Shown: in pieces, positions 1-9,349 of the stretch
Layout: each line of letters opens with the position of its first letter
Numbering within the stretch: position 1 is the first letter of the stretch
Source: Promethearchaeota archaeon
GTDB taxonomy: Archaea; Asgardarchaeota; Lokiarchaeia; Sigyniarchaeales; SOKP01
NCBI GenBank assembly: GCA_013375475.1
Contig: JABXKD010000007.1
Span: 1 to 64,000 of the forward strand
Direction: 5' to 3'
Length of the DNA stretch: 64,000 nucleotides
The notes under the pieces: generated by a model
Databases searched by the model: none
Told to the model about the DNA's origin: nothing
What the model saw: the letters and a program-made list of their open reading frames with translations, nothing else
Made by a program: the position numbers and the translations under genes

Positions 1-9
1 ATTTTTGTA

Positions 10-1389
10 TTGTTTCTTAAAATTTTTGAACCTATCTCTTTACTCATTTTTATTAAAATGATTGATTGGTGGAAAAATAAGAAAGAGAAAAGAAAGAAAA
101 TGAATACTTCTAACATATACTATGGGATTGTTTTTAGTTGCTTGGCAGTTTTCGTATTTTTCATCATAAATAATTTTGTTTTTGGTTCAGCCATTGGATT
201 TATTTATGATGATACTCAAATCATAACCGACTTAGCTAATTTTGCAGAAAGTGGACCAGTTTATTTATACGAAAGCCTTGGATTTGACCTTTTGAATATC
301 CTCAGTTTTGTAGCTTTAGTGGTTATATCTCTAATAATCGCGGTAATTTTCTTAAATCTTAGTATGAAATATATGAAAAGCATGTTTCTGAGTATTTTAA
401 CATACATACCTGTCTTAATTATCTTGTCTGTGATGTTTGTGATAATAGGAACAGCTGGCAACGGTCTGATAAATTTTTCACCTGACATCTATTGGATAAC
501 TGGACAATCGAGCTTTACATCTATTTTTGGTTTTAGATTTTATACTCTAAGGACTGCTGTATTCGATGGTGAATTAACCGGAGTTTTAAATATCCTTGCA
601 ATTCCTTATCAAACTACTCAATACATTTTCAATATAATTTTTTGGAGTCTGGTTATTTTCTACATGAAAAAAACCTTTAGAGTTAAGAATATAGCTATTG
701 ACGAAAAACACTTAGAAAAGGTTATTTTTTCTTCAATCTCGGAATTTCCAACATACAACGAATATACGAAAATTGAAAACAACTATTTAATTATAAGAAG
801 AGAGGATATCGACTTAAAAGATGTAGCACAAGAGCGAGAGGAAGTAAAGTCTTTACTAGAAAACTTAGAAACTGAAAAGATGCTAGATAAGCTAAAACCT
901 GTGGAAGAAAAAGAAATGCAAAGGTTTTACTTTACTCTTAAATACTTATACAGTAACAACCTAATCGATGTTTTAAAACAAGAGTTCAGCTATATTTACG
1001 AAAAAGCAGAAAAACAAGGATTATACATCATTTATGACGATGGGAGAGGTATCTTTGACTATAATTTCTCTGAAGAATATAGTCACGATCCTGGAATCGT
1101 CTCTGGTATGTTTTCAGCTATTACTTCCTTCATAAAAGAAACAACAAAATCTCAAGAACTATTAAAAACCATAGATCACGGTGATATAACTATTCTAATT
1201 GAATATGGGACTCGTATCTTTGGAGCGTTATTTATTAAGGGAAAACAAACTACAGAAGTGCGTTCCTCCTTAAAAGAACTCGTCACTACATTTGAAGCTA
1301 AATATGCTGATGTCTTAGCAGATTGGAGCGGTGCTCTGATATATTTTAAAGAAGACAACAAGTTAGTAGAAAGCATTTTCAAAGATTAA
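10..1389 (+). CDS. Membrane protein with C-terminal longin/roadblock-like domain
   Basis: The protein has four hydrophobic segments (about residues 37-57, 93-117, 124-147 and 204-220), a charged helical linker, and a soluble C-terminal domain (about 338-459). The C-terminal pattern of a strand ending in DGRGIF, then a helix VSGMFSAITSFIKE, then strands ILIEYG and LFIKG, then a long helix, resembles the longin/roadblock-like domains common in Asgard archaea. The same pattern occurs in the protein at 51456-52205. I infer a membrane-anchored regulatory or GTPase-associated protein; no enzymatic motif is visible. The ORF opens with TTG close to the window edge and has no upstream stop in view. 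ATG codons at 58 or 100 are equally plausible starts. Confidence 0.6.
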   Translation: MFLKIFEPISLLIFIKMIDWWKNKKEKRKKMNTSNIYYGIVFSCLAVFVFFIINNFVFGSAIGFIYDDTQIITDLANFAESGPVYLYESLGFDLLNILSFVALVVISLIIAVIFLNLSMKYMKSMFLSILTYIPVLIILSVMFVIIGTAGNGLINFSPDIYWITGQSSFTSIFGFRFYTLRTAVFDGELTGVLNILAIPYQTTQYIFNIIFWSLVIFYMKKTFRVKNIAIDEKHLEKVIFSSISEFPTYNEYTKIENNYLIIRREDIDLKDVAQEREEVKSLLENLETEKMLDKLKPVEEKEMQRFYFTLKYLYSNNLIDVLKQEFSYIYEKAEKQGLYIIYDDGRGIFDYNFSEEYSHDPGIVSGMFSAITSFIKETTKSQELLKTIDHGDITILIEYGTRIFGALFIKGKQTTEVRSSLKELVTTFEAKYADVLADWSGALIYFKEDNKLVESIFKD

Positions 1390-1392
1390 TTC

Positions 1393-1411
1393 CATTTTTT
1401 TTATTTTTTTA
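1393..1411 (+). terminator. T-rich tract, probable archaeal terminator
   Basis: Two runs of seven to eight T separated by single A residues follow the stop of the longin-like membrane protein within a few bases. Archaeal RNA polymerase terminates at oligo-T tracts. No hairpin is visible, which is normal for archaea. Confidence 0.4.
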
Positions 1412-1500
1412 TTTCACTTTTGTCCATCAACTTCAAAGACATTTTTTTTACCTTTAGAACATAAAAGATATTTATAGATTACCAACCTTTTATTAACTAT

Positions 1501-2601
1501 ATGAGAAGAATAAATAGCGTTGATACCGTTAGAGGACTATCAATGTTCCTCATGGTTTTTGGTCATCTAATTGTTTGGTGGTTAAGACCAGAAGATGCTT
1601 GGCTGGAATTCTGGTTATATGCGTTTCTTAAACCGCTTGGCGCAACGGGATTCCTTTTCGTTTCAGGAATTAGCGCAGCGTTATCCTTTAGAAATTATCA
1701 AAACACTGTAAAAGACTCAGATAAGCTTAGTATGACAACCGTAAGAAATGTTTACCTGCTTAGAGCTATTTTTATATTAATTATAGCCTTTATTTTTAAT
1801 TTATTTAATGCGTTGATATGGGGTGGAAGCATATGGGAATGGAACGCCCTGCAAACAATAGGATTTTCTCTTATATTAGCCTGGCCACTCTTGAAAACCT
1901 CTAAACTATTCAGAATATTTCTGGGAATAGCGATGATAATTGTAAATCAGCTAATTCTGAACCTATTATTGTTGTATGAGGGAGAAGCATCGCTATTTGG
2001 CTTTCTATTTCATTTACTATTTAATCCATTGGATCAATATGTCATTTTGATTTATTTAGGTGTATTTATTATAGGCTCTGCAATCGGGGAATATATTTAC
2101 AAAATTAATCTTATTGAAGAAGAAAGCAAGCGGAAGTATATGTTTAAGAACAGATTGCTAATTCACACATTAATAATTGGAATTTTTTTAATTGTTTTCG
2201 GGATTTTTTATCAGTTCCCTAATTTTCTGTATTTTAATACAATTTCATCAATTGCCTTTGCTGTAGGTTTGGTAATAACTATATTGTCATCTCTGATGCT
2301 TATCGAAGTTTTGGAAAAAATAAAAACAACTAAAAACTACAAATATTTCTTCTATTATTCTTATTACTCATTTACAATCTTTTTACTACACAATCCTTTA
2401 ATTTTCCTTTTTACCAAACAACTTAACGCTTATTTTACAATTTGGTTGGCAATTGCAGTGGGAATAATTATATTCGGGGTAATTTTGCGAGCTACATACA
2501 AGAAAATAAGAGAAAAGGCTTCTCTTAAAGCTGTTCTTAGCATTATCAGCTTCTTTATTGCGACTGAACTTATAGAAAAAAAAACTAAAAGACCTGCTTA
2601 G
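1501..2601 (+). CDS. HGSNAT/DUF1624-type membrane acyltransferase
   Basis: A polytopic membrane protein with about ten hydrophobic segments. Its N-terminus, RINSVDTVRGLSMFLMVFGH, carries the R...S.D..RG......H signature of the heparan-alpha-glucosaminide N-acetyltransferase catalytic domain (DUF1624) and related acyltransferases. The histidine at about residue 22 is the likely catalytic residue facing the membrane. Such enzymes transfer acyl groups from CoA across the membrane to sugars; the substrate here is unknown. Two further members of the family lie at 41185 and 42698 but are more similar to each other than to this one. The ATG start immediately precedes the conserved signature. Confidence 0.7.
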   Translation: MRRINSVDTVRGLSMFLMVFGHLIVWWLRPEDAWLEFWLYAFLKPLGATGFLFVSGISAALSFRNYQNTVKDSDKLSMTTVRNVYLLRAIFILIIAFIFNLFNALIWGGSIWEWNALQTIGFSLILAWPLLKTSKLFRIFLGIAMIIVNQLILNLLLLYEGEASLFGFLFHLLFNPLDQYVILIYLGVFIIGSAIGEYIYKINLIEEESKRKYMFKNRLLIHTLIIGIFLIVFGIFYQFPNFLYFNTISSIAFAVGLVITILSSLMLIEVLEKIKTTKNYKYFFYYSYYSFTIFLLHNPLIFLFTKQLNAYFTIWLAIAVGIIIFGVILRATYKKIREKASLKAVLSIISFFIATELIEKKTKRPA

Positions 2602-2629
2602 AAAGTTATTAATTTTTAAAATTCGTTAA

Positions 2630-3244
2630 TCAGGCTCTTTCTTTTTCTTTATTAATTGCGTCTAGTAAGCGTTTCACCTCGTAGGACTCTGGATATCTTT
2701 CTTGGATTTTTTGGCAACACTCTATCCCCAAATCAAATTCACCTAATTCTTTATACATAATCCCTAAATTGTACCAGGTTTCGTATTTATCAGGTTTAAT
2801 TTCCAGAGCTTTCTTCCAACACTCAATCGCTTTAGCAGTATCTCCCTTTCCATTATAAGCATTGGCCATATTATTCCAACCCTCGTGATCCTTTGGATCT
2901 AATTCTACTACCTTGTTATAACACTCAATCGCTTTGTCGTAATCTTTATGTTCTCTATAAGCGTTTCCCATGTTGTACAACACGTCAACATCACCTGGCT
3001 TGATTTCCAATGCTTTATTCCAGCACTCAAGTGCTTTTTCTAAATCCCCTCTCCCTATATCATATGCGTTTCCCAAATTGTACCAGCCTTCAAAATGGTT
3101 CGGATTCAACTCCACAGTTTTTTGCCAACATTCAATCGCTCCGTCAGCGTCAGACTCCTCACCACAGACTAATCCTTTTTGATAAAAAACTTCTGCCTTC
3201 TCAATTTTACTTTTCTGTTTGCTTTTTTCGTCAGCCATACCCAT
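2630..3244 (-). CDS. Tetratricopeptide repeat protein
   Basis: A soluble protein made almost entirely of TPR units of 34 residues. Each shows the W/Y-x-x-L/M-G-x-A-Y core and an A-I-E-C-W/Y-x-K-x-x-E-x-x-P turn; about five units are visible between residues 15 and 195. An unusual repeated Cys occurs in most units (AIECW, ALECW, AIECY). TPR arrays are protein-binding scaffolds; no catalytic domain is present and the partner is unknown. It is convergent with the upstream acyltransferase. Starts at 3244 or 3238 (the third residue is also Met) are both possible. Confidence 0.85.
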   Translation of the reverse strand: MGMADEKSKQKSKIEKAEVFYQKGLVCGEESDADGAIECWQKTVELNPNHFEGWYNLGNAYDIGRGDLEKALECWNKALEIKPGDVDVLYNMGNAYREHKDYDKAIECYNKVVELDPKDHEGWNNMANAYNGKGDTAKAIECWKKALEIKPDKYETWYNLGIMYKELGEFDLGIECCQKIQERYPESYEVKRLLDAINKEKERA

Positions 3245-3504
3245 TACCGTTTTTTGTGATTGTTGCTTTTATCTAATATTTTTCGCTATTAAATATAGTT
3301 TACACTTAGAAGGTTTATAATTGTTATAAAAATAGAGAAAAGATTTGTTTTTTTAATCCATGAGTTTATTCGTAAATTGAATCCTTTTTCGATTGAGAAA
3401 AATATATGTGACAATTACAGCATTAAAAAGACATGTATATTAATCAAGCTAACTTAACATAATCAAGCAACTGTGAGCTACTACTCTCAAGTTTTTCAAC
3501 AAAA

Positions 3505-4779
3505 ATGAATTTAATCTTTAAAGAAAAAGCATCTATCCTCGCGATTCTAGGAATTATTTTTCTCTCATTAGGTCTATTTTGCATCAATCTCGATTTCCTC
3601 TCAAAAGATAGGACTATATATTCGATTGATCGTGATAATAACAATTCTAAAATCCCATATCTGAAAACCGCGAAAATATCATCAATAATCCATATTAATA
3701 ACAATTGGACCGAAGCCAAAAATGCGGGAATTTGTAACGGCTCGGGTACGTGGAACGACCCATATGTGATCAAAGATCTAATTATTGATGGCCTTAATTC
3801 CAGTAATTGTATAAAAATCCAAAATTCCAGCACTTATTTCAGAATCGAGAATTGCACTCTTTTCAATGCAGGAACCGATTGGTTGAGTGAATACGCGGGG
3901 ATACTACTCCACCATACCAATAACGGAATGATCATCGAAAACAATTGTTCAAATAATATGTACGGCATATCCCTCGTCTCCTATAGTAGTAATAATACCG
4001 TTTTTAGAAATTATGCAAATAATAATTTTTATACGGGCATATCTCTTAACTCTTTATGTAGTAATAATACAGTGTTAGACAATGAGGCTGATAACAACTC
4101 AGCTTTTGGAATAAGTATCTCGTGGAACAGTCACAATAACACCATCTCGAGAAATAACGCAACTAAAAATAAAATAGGGCTAGATATATCGTCCTTTTCA
4201 AAATATAATATTATAAAAGATAATAATCTATCTTTTAACTTATTTCCTGGAGGGGATAGTAATGGTATTAGAATTAGTAGAGCAGAAAACAACTCAATTA
4301 TAAGAAATTTTGTAAATCAGAACGGTTGGGAGGGAATTCAAGTCTATGAGAGCAACTATAACTTATTTTTAAATAATTCCATAAATAACAACGGGGAACA
4401 TGGGATTAGCTTGGTTCACTGTGGCGATAATAGACTTATAGGTAATAATATATCCTCCAACGGACAATATGGCATAAATTTAGAGGACTGCGAAAGTAAT
4501 ATCGTAAATCATAACACTATAAATAATCACGATGTTGGCATCTATCTGGACGATCAATCAAAATGCAATGTGGCTTTAAATAACTCTTTTGCTGGCAATG
4601 GAGCAGATATTTTAGACTTCCAGAGAAAATGTGATGAAAATGACTTCACAGCACCTCCCATTGATGTATTGATTATTTCAATAGTAATCGTTGGGGTGAT
4701 GATCTTCATAACAGGGACCATTTTGGTTTTGAGAAGATTATCTAAAATTAAGGTCATTAGAAATAAAAAAAGTTCATAA
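3505..4779 (+). CDS. NosD-like right-handed beta-helix surface protein
   Basis: An N-terminal hydrophobic segment (about residues 10-30) acts as signal or anchor. A long Asn-rich beta-helix domain (about 70-375) follows, with repeated N-N-T-I/V...N-N-x-x-N-x-x-G-I-x-L units typical of NosD/periplasmic copper-binding (PF05048-like) parallel beta-helices. A C-terminal membrane segment (about 388-408) ends in a basic tail, so most of the protein should lie outside the cell tethered at both ends. The motif GSGTWNDPYVIKDLIIDG is typical of archaeal surface beta-helix proteins. Ligand or polysaccharide binding is possible; no catalytic triad can be assigned. Confidence 0.75.
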   Translation: MNLIFKEKASILAILGIIFLSLGLFCINLDFLSKDRTIYSIDRDNNNSKIPYLKTAKISSIIHINNNWTEAKNAGICNGSGTWNDPYVIKDLIIDGLNSSNCIKIQNSSTYFRIENCTLFNAGTDWLSEYAGILLHHTNNGMIIENNCSNNMYGISLVSYSSNNTVFRNYANNNFYTGISLNSLCSNNTVLDNEADNNSAFGISISWNSHNNTISRNNATKNKIGLDISSFSKYNIIKDNNLSFNLFPGGDSNGIRISRAENNSIIRNFVNQNGWEGIQVYESNYNLFLNNSINNNGEHGISLVHCGDNRLIGNNISSNGQYGINLEDCESNIVNHNTINNHDVGIYLDDQSKCNVALNNSFAGNGADILDFQRKCDENDFTAPPIDVLIISIVIVGVMIFITGTILVLRRLSKIKVIRNKKSS

Positions 4780-4854
4780 AAAATTAAAAGAAAAATGTGT
4801 AGAACTTAATATTCCTCTTATTAAGCTAAAAGAATTCTACTAACTATCACTAAT

Positions 4855-5655
4855 TTACTCTGGAAAAGTAGCGACTGCCCTAACCCAACCAGCACTCGCT
4901 CTAGCTATTTTAACTGGAAAACAGTAAATTGTGGCACCAACAGGAGGAACTTTATCCAAATTCATCATTTTTTCCATTTGAAAATACCCTAACTCTATAC
5001 CTGCAAAATGCCCTTCCCAGATGATTGATGGGTCCGGTTTTTTCTCTTTTACAGATTTTTTCCATTTTTTTGCTGTGAGACTAAAAGGAGCATCCCAAGA
5101 CCATGCATCAATTCCAACCACATGAACACCTTTTCTAATTATATGCAATGTAGCTTCCTTACCAACCCCAACGCCATGATCTATGTAATCTTTAGTACCA
5201 TAGTGTTTTGGAGCATTTGTGTGAACACATAAGATATCTCCCTCTTTTAACCTATGGTCTACATTCTCTAACTTATTATCAATATCTTGAGGTGTCATTA
5301 CATATCCTTCCTCGTAATCTGTACAGTCCAGAACAATTAACGGCCCAATACCCCATTCTAATGGAAACTCGTCGATCGTTATAGCTTTTTTCTCTCCAAT
5401 TTCTCTATCTTGAATAGGGGCAAAATGCCACGGAGCGTCCATATGAGTTCCAGAATGAGTACCTAATGTAATACTTTCTGTACTCCACCCTTTTCCAACT
5501 GGTAGATGTTCGGGTTTCAGTCGAGGAAAAGCAAATCCCATTTCTTCAGCACCTCTATCGTGATTCCCGTATTCAATATGAGGTTGCGTAAGAGGAGGGT
5601 CGAAAATAAGCTCGTCGGGGTTTACTATAGGGATTGAAAGATCAATAAATTTCAT
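4855..5655 (-). CDS. Cyclase-family (KynB-like) metal-dependent hydrolase
   Basis: Contains the cyclase-family (PF04199) signature HSGTHMDAPWHF, which supplies the metal ligands H-x3-H-x-D-x3-H of kynurenine formamidase and related amide or lactone hydrolases. The length (about 266 aa) matches longer archaeal and bacterial members. The substrate cannot be read from sequence; formamide or cyclic acid hydrolysis is the family theme. The ORF track opens at GTG 5664, but a GTGAG-like ribosome binding site sits four bases before ATG 5655, which I prefer. It follows the acyl-CoA dehydrogenase in the same orientation, suggesting a shared catabolic role. Confidence 0.8.
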   Translation of the reverse strand: MKFIDLSIPIVNPDELIFDPPLTQPHIEYGNHDRGAEEMGFAFPRLKPEHLPVGKGWSTESITLGTHSGTHMDAPWHFAPIQDREIGEKKAITIDEFPLEWGIGPLIVLDCTDYEEGYVMTPQDIDNKLENVDHRLKEGDILCVHTNAPKHYGTKDYIDHGVGVGKEATLHIIRKGVHVVGIDAWSWDAPFSLTAKKWKKSVKEKKPDPSIIWEGHFAGIELGYFQMEKMMNLDKVPPVGATIYCFPVKIARASAGWVRAVATFPE

Positions 5656-5794
5656 TTTTCTCACTTCAATAATTAAACATATTCAAGACATCTATTTTAA
5701 TATATTTATCTTAACCAAACCGAGCAACTGTGAGTCATTACTCCAATTTCATTTTCTCGATATTAAAAAAAACACATACAAAAAAAAAAAAATA

Positions 5795-7534
5795 TTATTC
5801 ATTCATTTCATACGCGTCTTTTAAAGAATGAACAATTTTCCACACTTTACCAAACCGCTCAGGATCGACATTAGGTTTCTTAATCATCTTCAAACACCAC
5901 TCCATCTGTAGCTCGGTAGTACTTGCTTTATTATACAGATTCAATGCATATTTGGAAAAGTCTCTCACGAAAAAATCAAATATTTGATCTAATGTATCTT
6001 CGTCGATATCGTAAATTTTAGCGTTTTCTACGATTAAATGGGCGTATACAATAAGAGAAAAGATTTCACCAATCCCCGAAAGCATGAAGTCCATGTCTTT
6101 TTGTTGATCGATACTAGGAGTAGCCTTTGTTCCCATGAGGTTAAACATCTCAATTTGTTCCATAAATATTTTGACATTGGGTAGATTATATTGCTCAAAC
6201 GCTGCCTTCCAATCGTGAAAACGAACTCTTCCTAACCCCCGTGTTGGACCTTGGTTAAAAAGGAATTTATCGTCTTTAACTTCATCTTGCCTTGGAACTT
6301 CCTCATATTTTTTGTGATTCATAAAGAAATTCACCATGAATTTCAAAATTAAGGCGATGTTTACGTGAACTGTGCCTTCAAGTTTTGGTAAGGCCCGGAT
6401 ATCCTTTGCAGCCATTTCAAAATACATATTCTTTTCGAAACCTTTTGCAGCGATCACATCCCATAAAAGATTTATAACTTCCTCTCCTTGAGTTGTCGTT
6501 TTCATTTTCATAACAGGAGCATATAGTAGATATCGTCTGTCTTTATCAGAAGCAATTCTCATATAATCAGCCGTTCTTAGTCCAAATAATTTCATAGCGA
6601 CTAATCGAGTATAAGCATCGACAAAGTTTTGCTTAACATGCTGAAAATCTGTCACATACATATTGTAGAGCCTTCGATAAGACGCGTGTTGAATTGCTTC
6701 ATAAAATGCGTGTGTGCAAATACCTATTGAAGCCCATCCTAGATTATATTTCCCTACATTAACCGTATTAAGTGATGAATTCCATGCTTCTTCCCCTTTG
6801 GATAATATATCTTCTTCAGTTATCGGGTAATCACGGAGTGCAAAATTTGAAACATAATTCTGACTGTCGCATACATTTTTTATTAATTCATAGTTTTTGT
6901 GTTTATAATTTGCTACAAAGAAAACGTATTGCTCCTTATTTTTCATGTCATAAGGAGGGATGTTGCCGTCTTTATCAGCAAATTTACCAAAATTTGATAC
7001 CATTTGTGCTTCGTTTCCATTACCAATATAATATTTTTCTCCATTAGCTCTATATGAACCATCTTCTTGAGGAGTTAATGCCATTTCAGAGGCGTAAATA
7101 TCTGCTCCGTGCGCTTGTTCAGAGAGACCGAACGCAAAAATGTTCCCCTCGGTAAGTAATTTCGCTGCTTTTTCCTTCGCTTTTTCATTTTTACTCATCC
7201 AAATAGGTCCGAGCCCTAGTATTGAAACTTGCCATGTATACCAATAACTCAATCCATAAAACCCAAGAATTTCATTAAACTCACAAATTCTCCATGTATC
7301 CCATCGATAATTCTCATCTTTTCCGTACTGAGAAGGGGTTAAAAGTTGTGCAAAAATCCTATTCTCTTTTTGAAATTCAAGGAAATCAGAATACCACACT
7401 TTCTTGTGATCATCCTCTTTAATTTTCGCTCTCCCTTTGTTTTCGAAAAATTCTATGGTTTTAAGCATGATCTCTTTTGACTTCGCATCCGGATAATACC
7501 TTTTATGCTCTTTCGGATTTAATAATATTGTCAT
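5795..7534 (-). CDS. Acyl-CoA dehydrogenase family flavoprotein
   Basis: At 579 aa it matches the long acyl-CoA dehydrogenase subfamily. The FAD/substrate-binding middle section AFGLSEQAHGADIYASEM corresponds to the family's ...T-E-P-x-x-G-S-D region, and a beta-barrel segment (NGEKYYIGNG) and C-terminal helical bundle follow. It should oxidise an acyl-CoA thioester at the alpha-beta bond, passing electrons to ETF or another carrier; no ETF genes are in view. The catalytic glutamate was not assigned with certainty. It is encoded upstream of the cyclase gene, with about 140 bases between them. Confidence 0.85.
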   Translation of the reverse strand: MTILLNPKEHKRYYPDAKSKEIMLKTIEFFENKGRAKIKEDDHKKVWYSDFLEFQKENRIFAQLLTPSQYGKDENYRWDTWRICEFNEILGFYGLSYWYTWQVSILGLGPIWMSKNEKAKEKAAKLLTEGNIFAFGLSEQAHGADIYASEMALTPQEDGSYRANGEKYYIGNGNEAQMVSNFGKFADKDGNIPPYDMKNKEQYVFFVANYKHKNYELIKNVCDSQNYVSNFALRDYPITEEDILSKGEEAWNSSLNTVNVGKYNLGWASIGICTHAFYEAIQHASYRRLYNMYVTDFQHVKQNFVDAYTRLVAMKLFGLRTADYMRIASDKDRRYLLYAPVMKMKTTTQGEEVINLLWDVIAAKGFEKNMYFEMAAKDIRALPKLEGTVHVNIALILKFMVNFFMNHKKYEEVPRQDEVKDDKFLFNQGPTRGLGRVRFHDWKAAFEQYNLPNVKIFMEQIEMFNLMGTKATPSIDQQKDMDFMLSGIGEIFSLIVYAHLIVENAKIYDIDEDTLDQIFDFFVRDFSKYALNLYNKASTTELQMEWCLKMIKKPNVDPERFGKVWKIVHSLKDAYEMNE

Positions 7535-7739
7535 AAGCTTTTTTCACTTTATGTTATAATTATCAATTTAATTATAATACAGAATCAGTATTTCAAAATT
7601 AACTTTTTTATTCATTTATAATATTGTATTCTTTACTTTAAGGTTTTTTAATGTCGAAGAGTAAAAACTGGACTCCAATTTATTTTATTACAAACCAATT
7701 CACACAATAATTATAAAGTTTTGTTGATTAAATGTCAAG

Positions 7740-8819
7740 ATGTCTAGATTACATAAAATAACAATGAAAAAAGTTGGTATTCCCCTCCTAATTGCTGTTT
7801 TAGGGTTTGCCGGTATACTTCCAATATGGACTTTCATTAACAGAGTACACTCAGACGAGTATTGGCCCGAGATATACCCCGAACTTGTACAAATGGATTC
7901 AAGTGTTCTAGATAATATGATAATTGATGTTGAAAGCAATAACTATAGGGTTTACAGTATCCTTATCATAAAAAATGGATTTCTCGTAAAGGAATGGTAC
8001 CAAATCCCATATGATAAAGATTATCTTTTTCGCGTTTTCTCAGTCTCTAAAAGTGTAACTTCTGCTTTAATTGGAATTGCTCTTGAAAAAGGTTACATTG
8101 AGACATTGGATGAATTTGTCCTCGACTACTTTCCCGATTATGATATCGCAAATCCAAGTCCTGAGAAGGATGCCATGACTATATGGCACCTGTTAACCAT
8201 GACAACGGGTTTACACTGGCCAGAGGATTATCCATACTCGGACCCCAGAAATCCATATAACGATTGGAAAGCAAGTGAAGACCATGTAGGCTTCGTTCTT
8301 AATAGAACAATGGTCGCACCCCCCGGTACAACCTTCAATTATAATACAGGTGCCTCTCATCTACTATCCGCTATAATCCAAAGAGCTACCAATATGTCAA
8401 CTCTCGATTTTGCAAATCAATATTTATTCGGACCTTTATCTATCGAAGAATCACTATGGTATGAAGATCCTCAGGGTGTAGCAGGGGGGGGAGATAATTT
8501 ATATTTAAGACCTCGAGACATGGCAAAGATCGGTTATCTGTTTCTTAACGAAGGAAATTGGGAAGGCGAGCAGGTTATTTCTGAAAATTGGGTTAGAACT
8601 TCCACAAGTGTTATGGTTGATTGGGGATGGGTGCTCGATTATGGGTTCCAATGGTGGATAGCCTCTGAAGATAACCTTTATCGAGCTTTAGGTTATGGTG
8701 GACAGCAGATAAATGTATTCCACTCAGAAGATTTAATAGTTGTCTTCACAGGAATGAATACACTTTATGATTTTGCCTCCTACTTAATTTACAATTATAT
8801 ATTACCATCAGTATTTTAA
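7740..8819 (+). CDS. Serine hydrolase, beta-lactamase/class C PBP family
   Basis: An N-terminal membrane segment (about residues 11-30) is followed by a penicillin-binding-protein-like domain. The Ser-x-x-Lys nucleophile is in FSVSKSVTSALIG (about residue 100), and the Tyr motif is in FNYNTGASHLLSAI. The C-terminal GYGGQ segment replaces the canonical KTG/HxG box, as in many esterase-like relatives. It is probably an extracytoplasmic membrane-anchored esterase or peptidase rather than a true beta-lactamase. A tiny membrane protein follows 17 bases downstream and is likely co-transcribed. Confidence 0.82.
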   Translation: MSRLHKITMKKVGIPLLIAVLGFAGILPIWTFINRVHSDEYWPEIYPELVQMDSSVLDNMIIDVESNNYRVYSILIIKNGFLVKEWYQIPYDKDYLFRVFSVSKSVTSALIGIALEKGYIETLDEFVLDYFPDYDIANPSPEKDAMTIWHLLTMTTGLHWPEDYPYSDPRNPYNDWKASEDHVGFVLNRTMVAPPGTTFNYNTGASHLLSAIIQRATNMSTLDFANQYLFGPLSIEESLWYEDPQGVAGGGDNLYLRPRDMAKIGYLFLNEGNWEGEQVISENWVRTSTSVMVDWGWVLDYGFQWWIASEDNLYRALGYGGQQINVFHSEDLIVVFTGMNTLYDFASYLIYNYILPSVF

Positions 8820-8836
8820 TACAAAGTGAGAAAAAA

Positions 8837-9226
8837 ATGACAGAAATAACTAAAAAGTTGAAAATTTTATGTATTATTAATGCTTCTATTGGATTAAGCC
8901 TCGCTTTCTTATATATAGCAGTTCCATATTACTATTTGTCTCTTATCGAGTGGCCCTTCTTCGATCCATATTACTCCTGGGCATTTGGTGGAATTTTCTT
9001 AATTCTTTCATCATTTCTACTAAGATCGATAAAGCAAAATCACGGGGAAAAACTTAAATCCGTTTTAGAAATTACGATAGCTTGGGAAATGTTAATCTTA
9101 ATCCTTAATATTATCTCACTGATTTTAATACCAACACCAATTATTTCGATTTTGTCTACATGGATTTTAAATATAATATTTATACTCCTTATTATACTCA
9201 ATTTTTTATTCCTAAAAAGAAATTAA
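8837..9226 (+). CDS. Small four-helix membrane protein
   Basis: 129 residues with four hydrophobic segments and short charged loops. I do not recognise the family. It starts 17 bases after the serine hydrolase stop with a purine-rich AAAGTGAG upstream of the ATG, so the two genes probably form an operon. Nothing suggests an enzyme or transporter. Confidence 0.6.
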   Translation: MTEITKKLKILCIINASIGLSLAFLYIAVPYYYLSLIEWPFFDPYYSWAFGGIFLILSSFLLRSIKQNHGEKLKSVLEITIAWEMLILILNIISLILIPTPIISILSTWILNIIFILLIILNFLFLKRN

Positions 9227-9349
9227 ATTCATATATCTATCAAGCGAAAGTATTTTAGTATACAAGCAAAATCTATTATTATTATCATTTTTACTATTAC
9301 TTTTCAAAATAATACTCCCGATTTGAGAAAAAGAAGAAAGGATTAGAGG

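Noticed and set aside
3010-3276. Plus-strand ORFs over the TPR gene
   Set aside because: They lie antisense to a clear TPR protein with repeated W-x-x-L-G units; codon structure follows the minus strand only.
7700-7939. Minus-strand ORF at the serine hydrolase start
   Set aside because: It overlaps the N-terminal membrane helix of the hydrolase in antisense and shows no recognisable domain.
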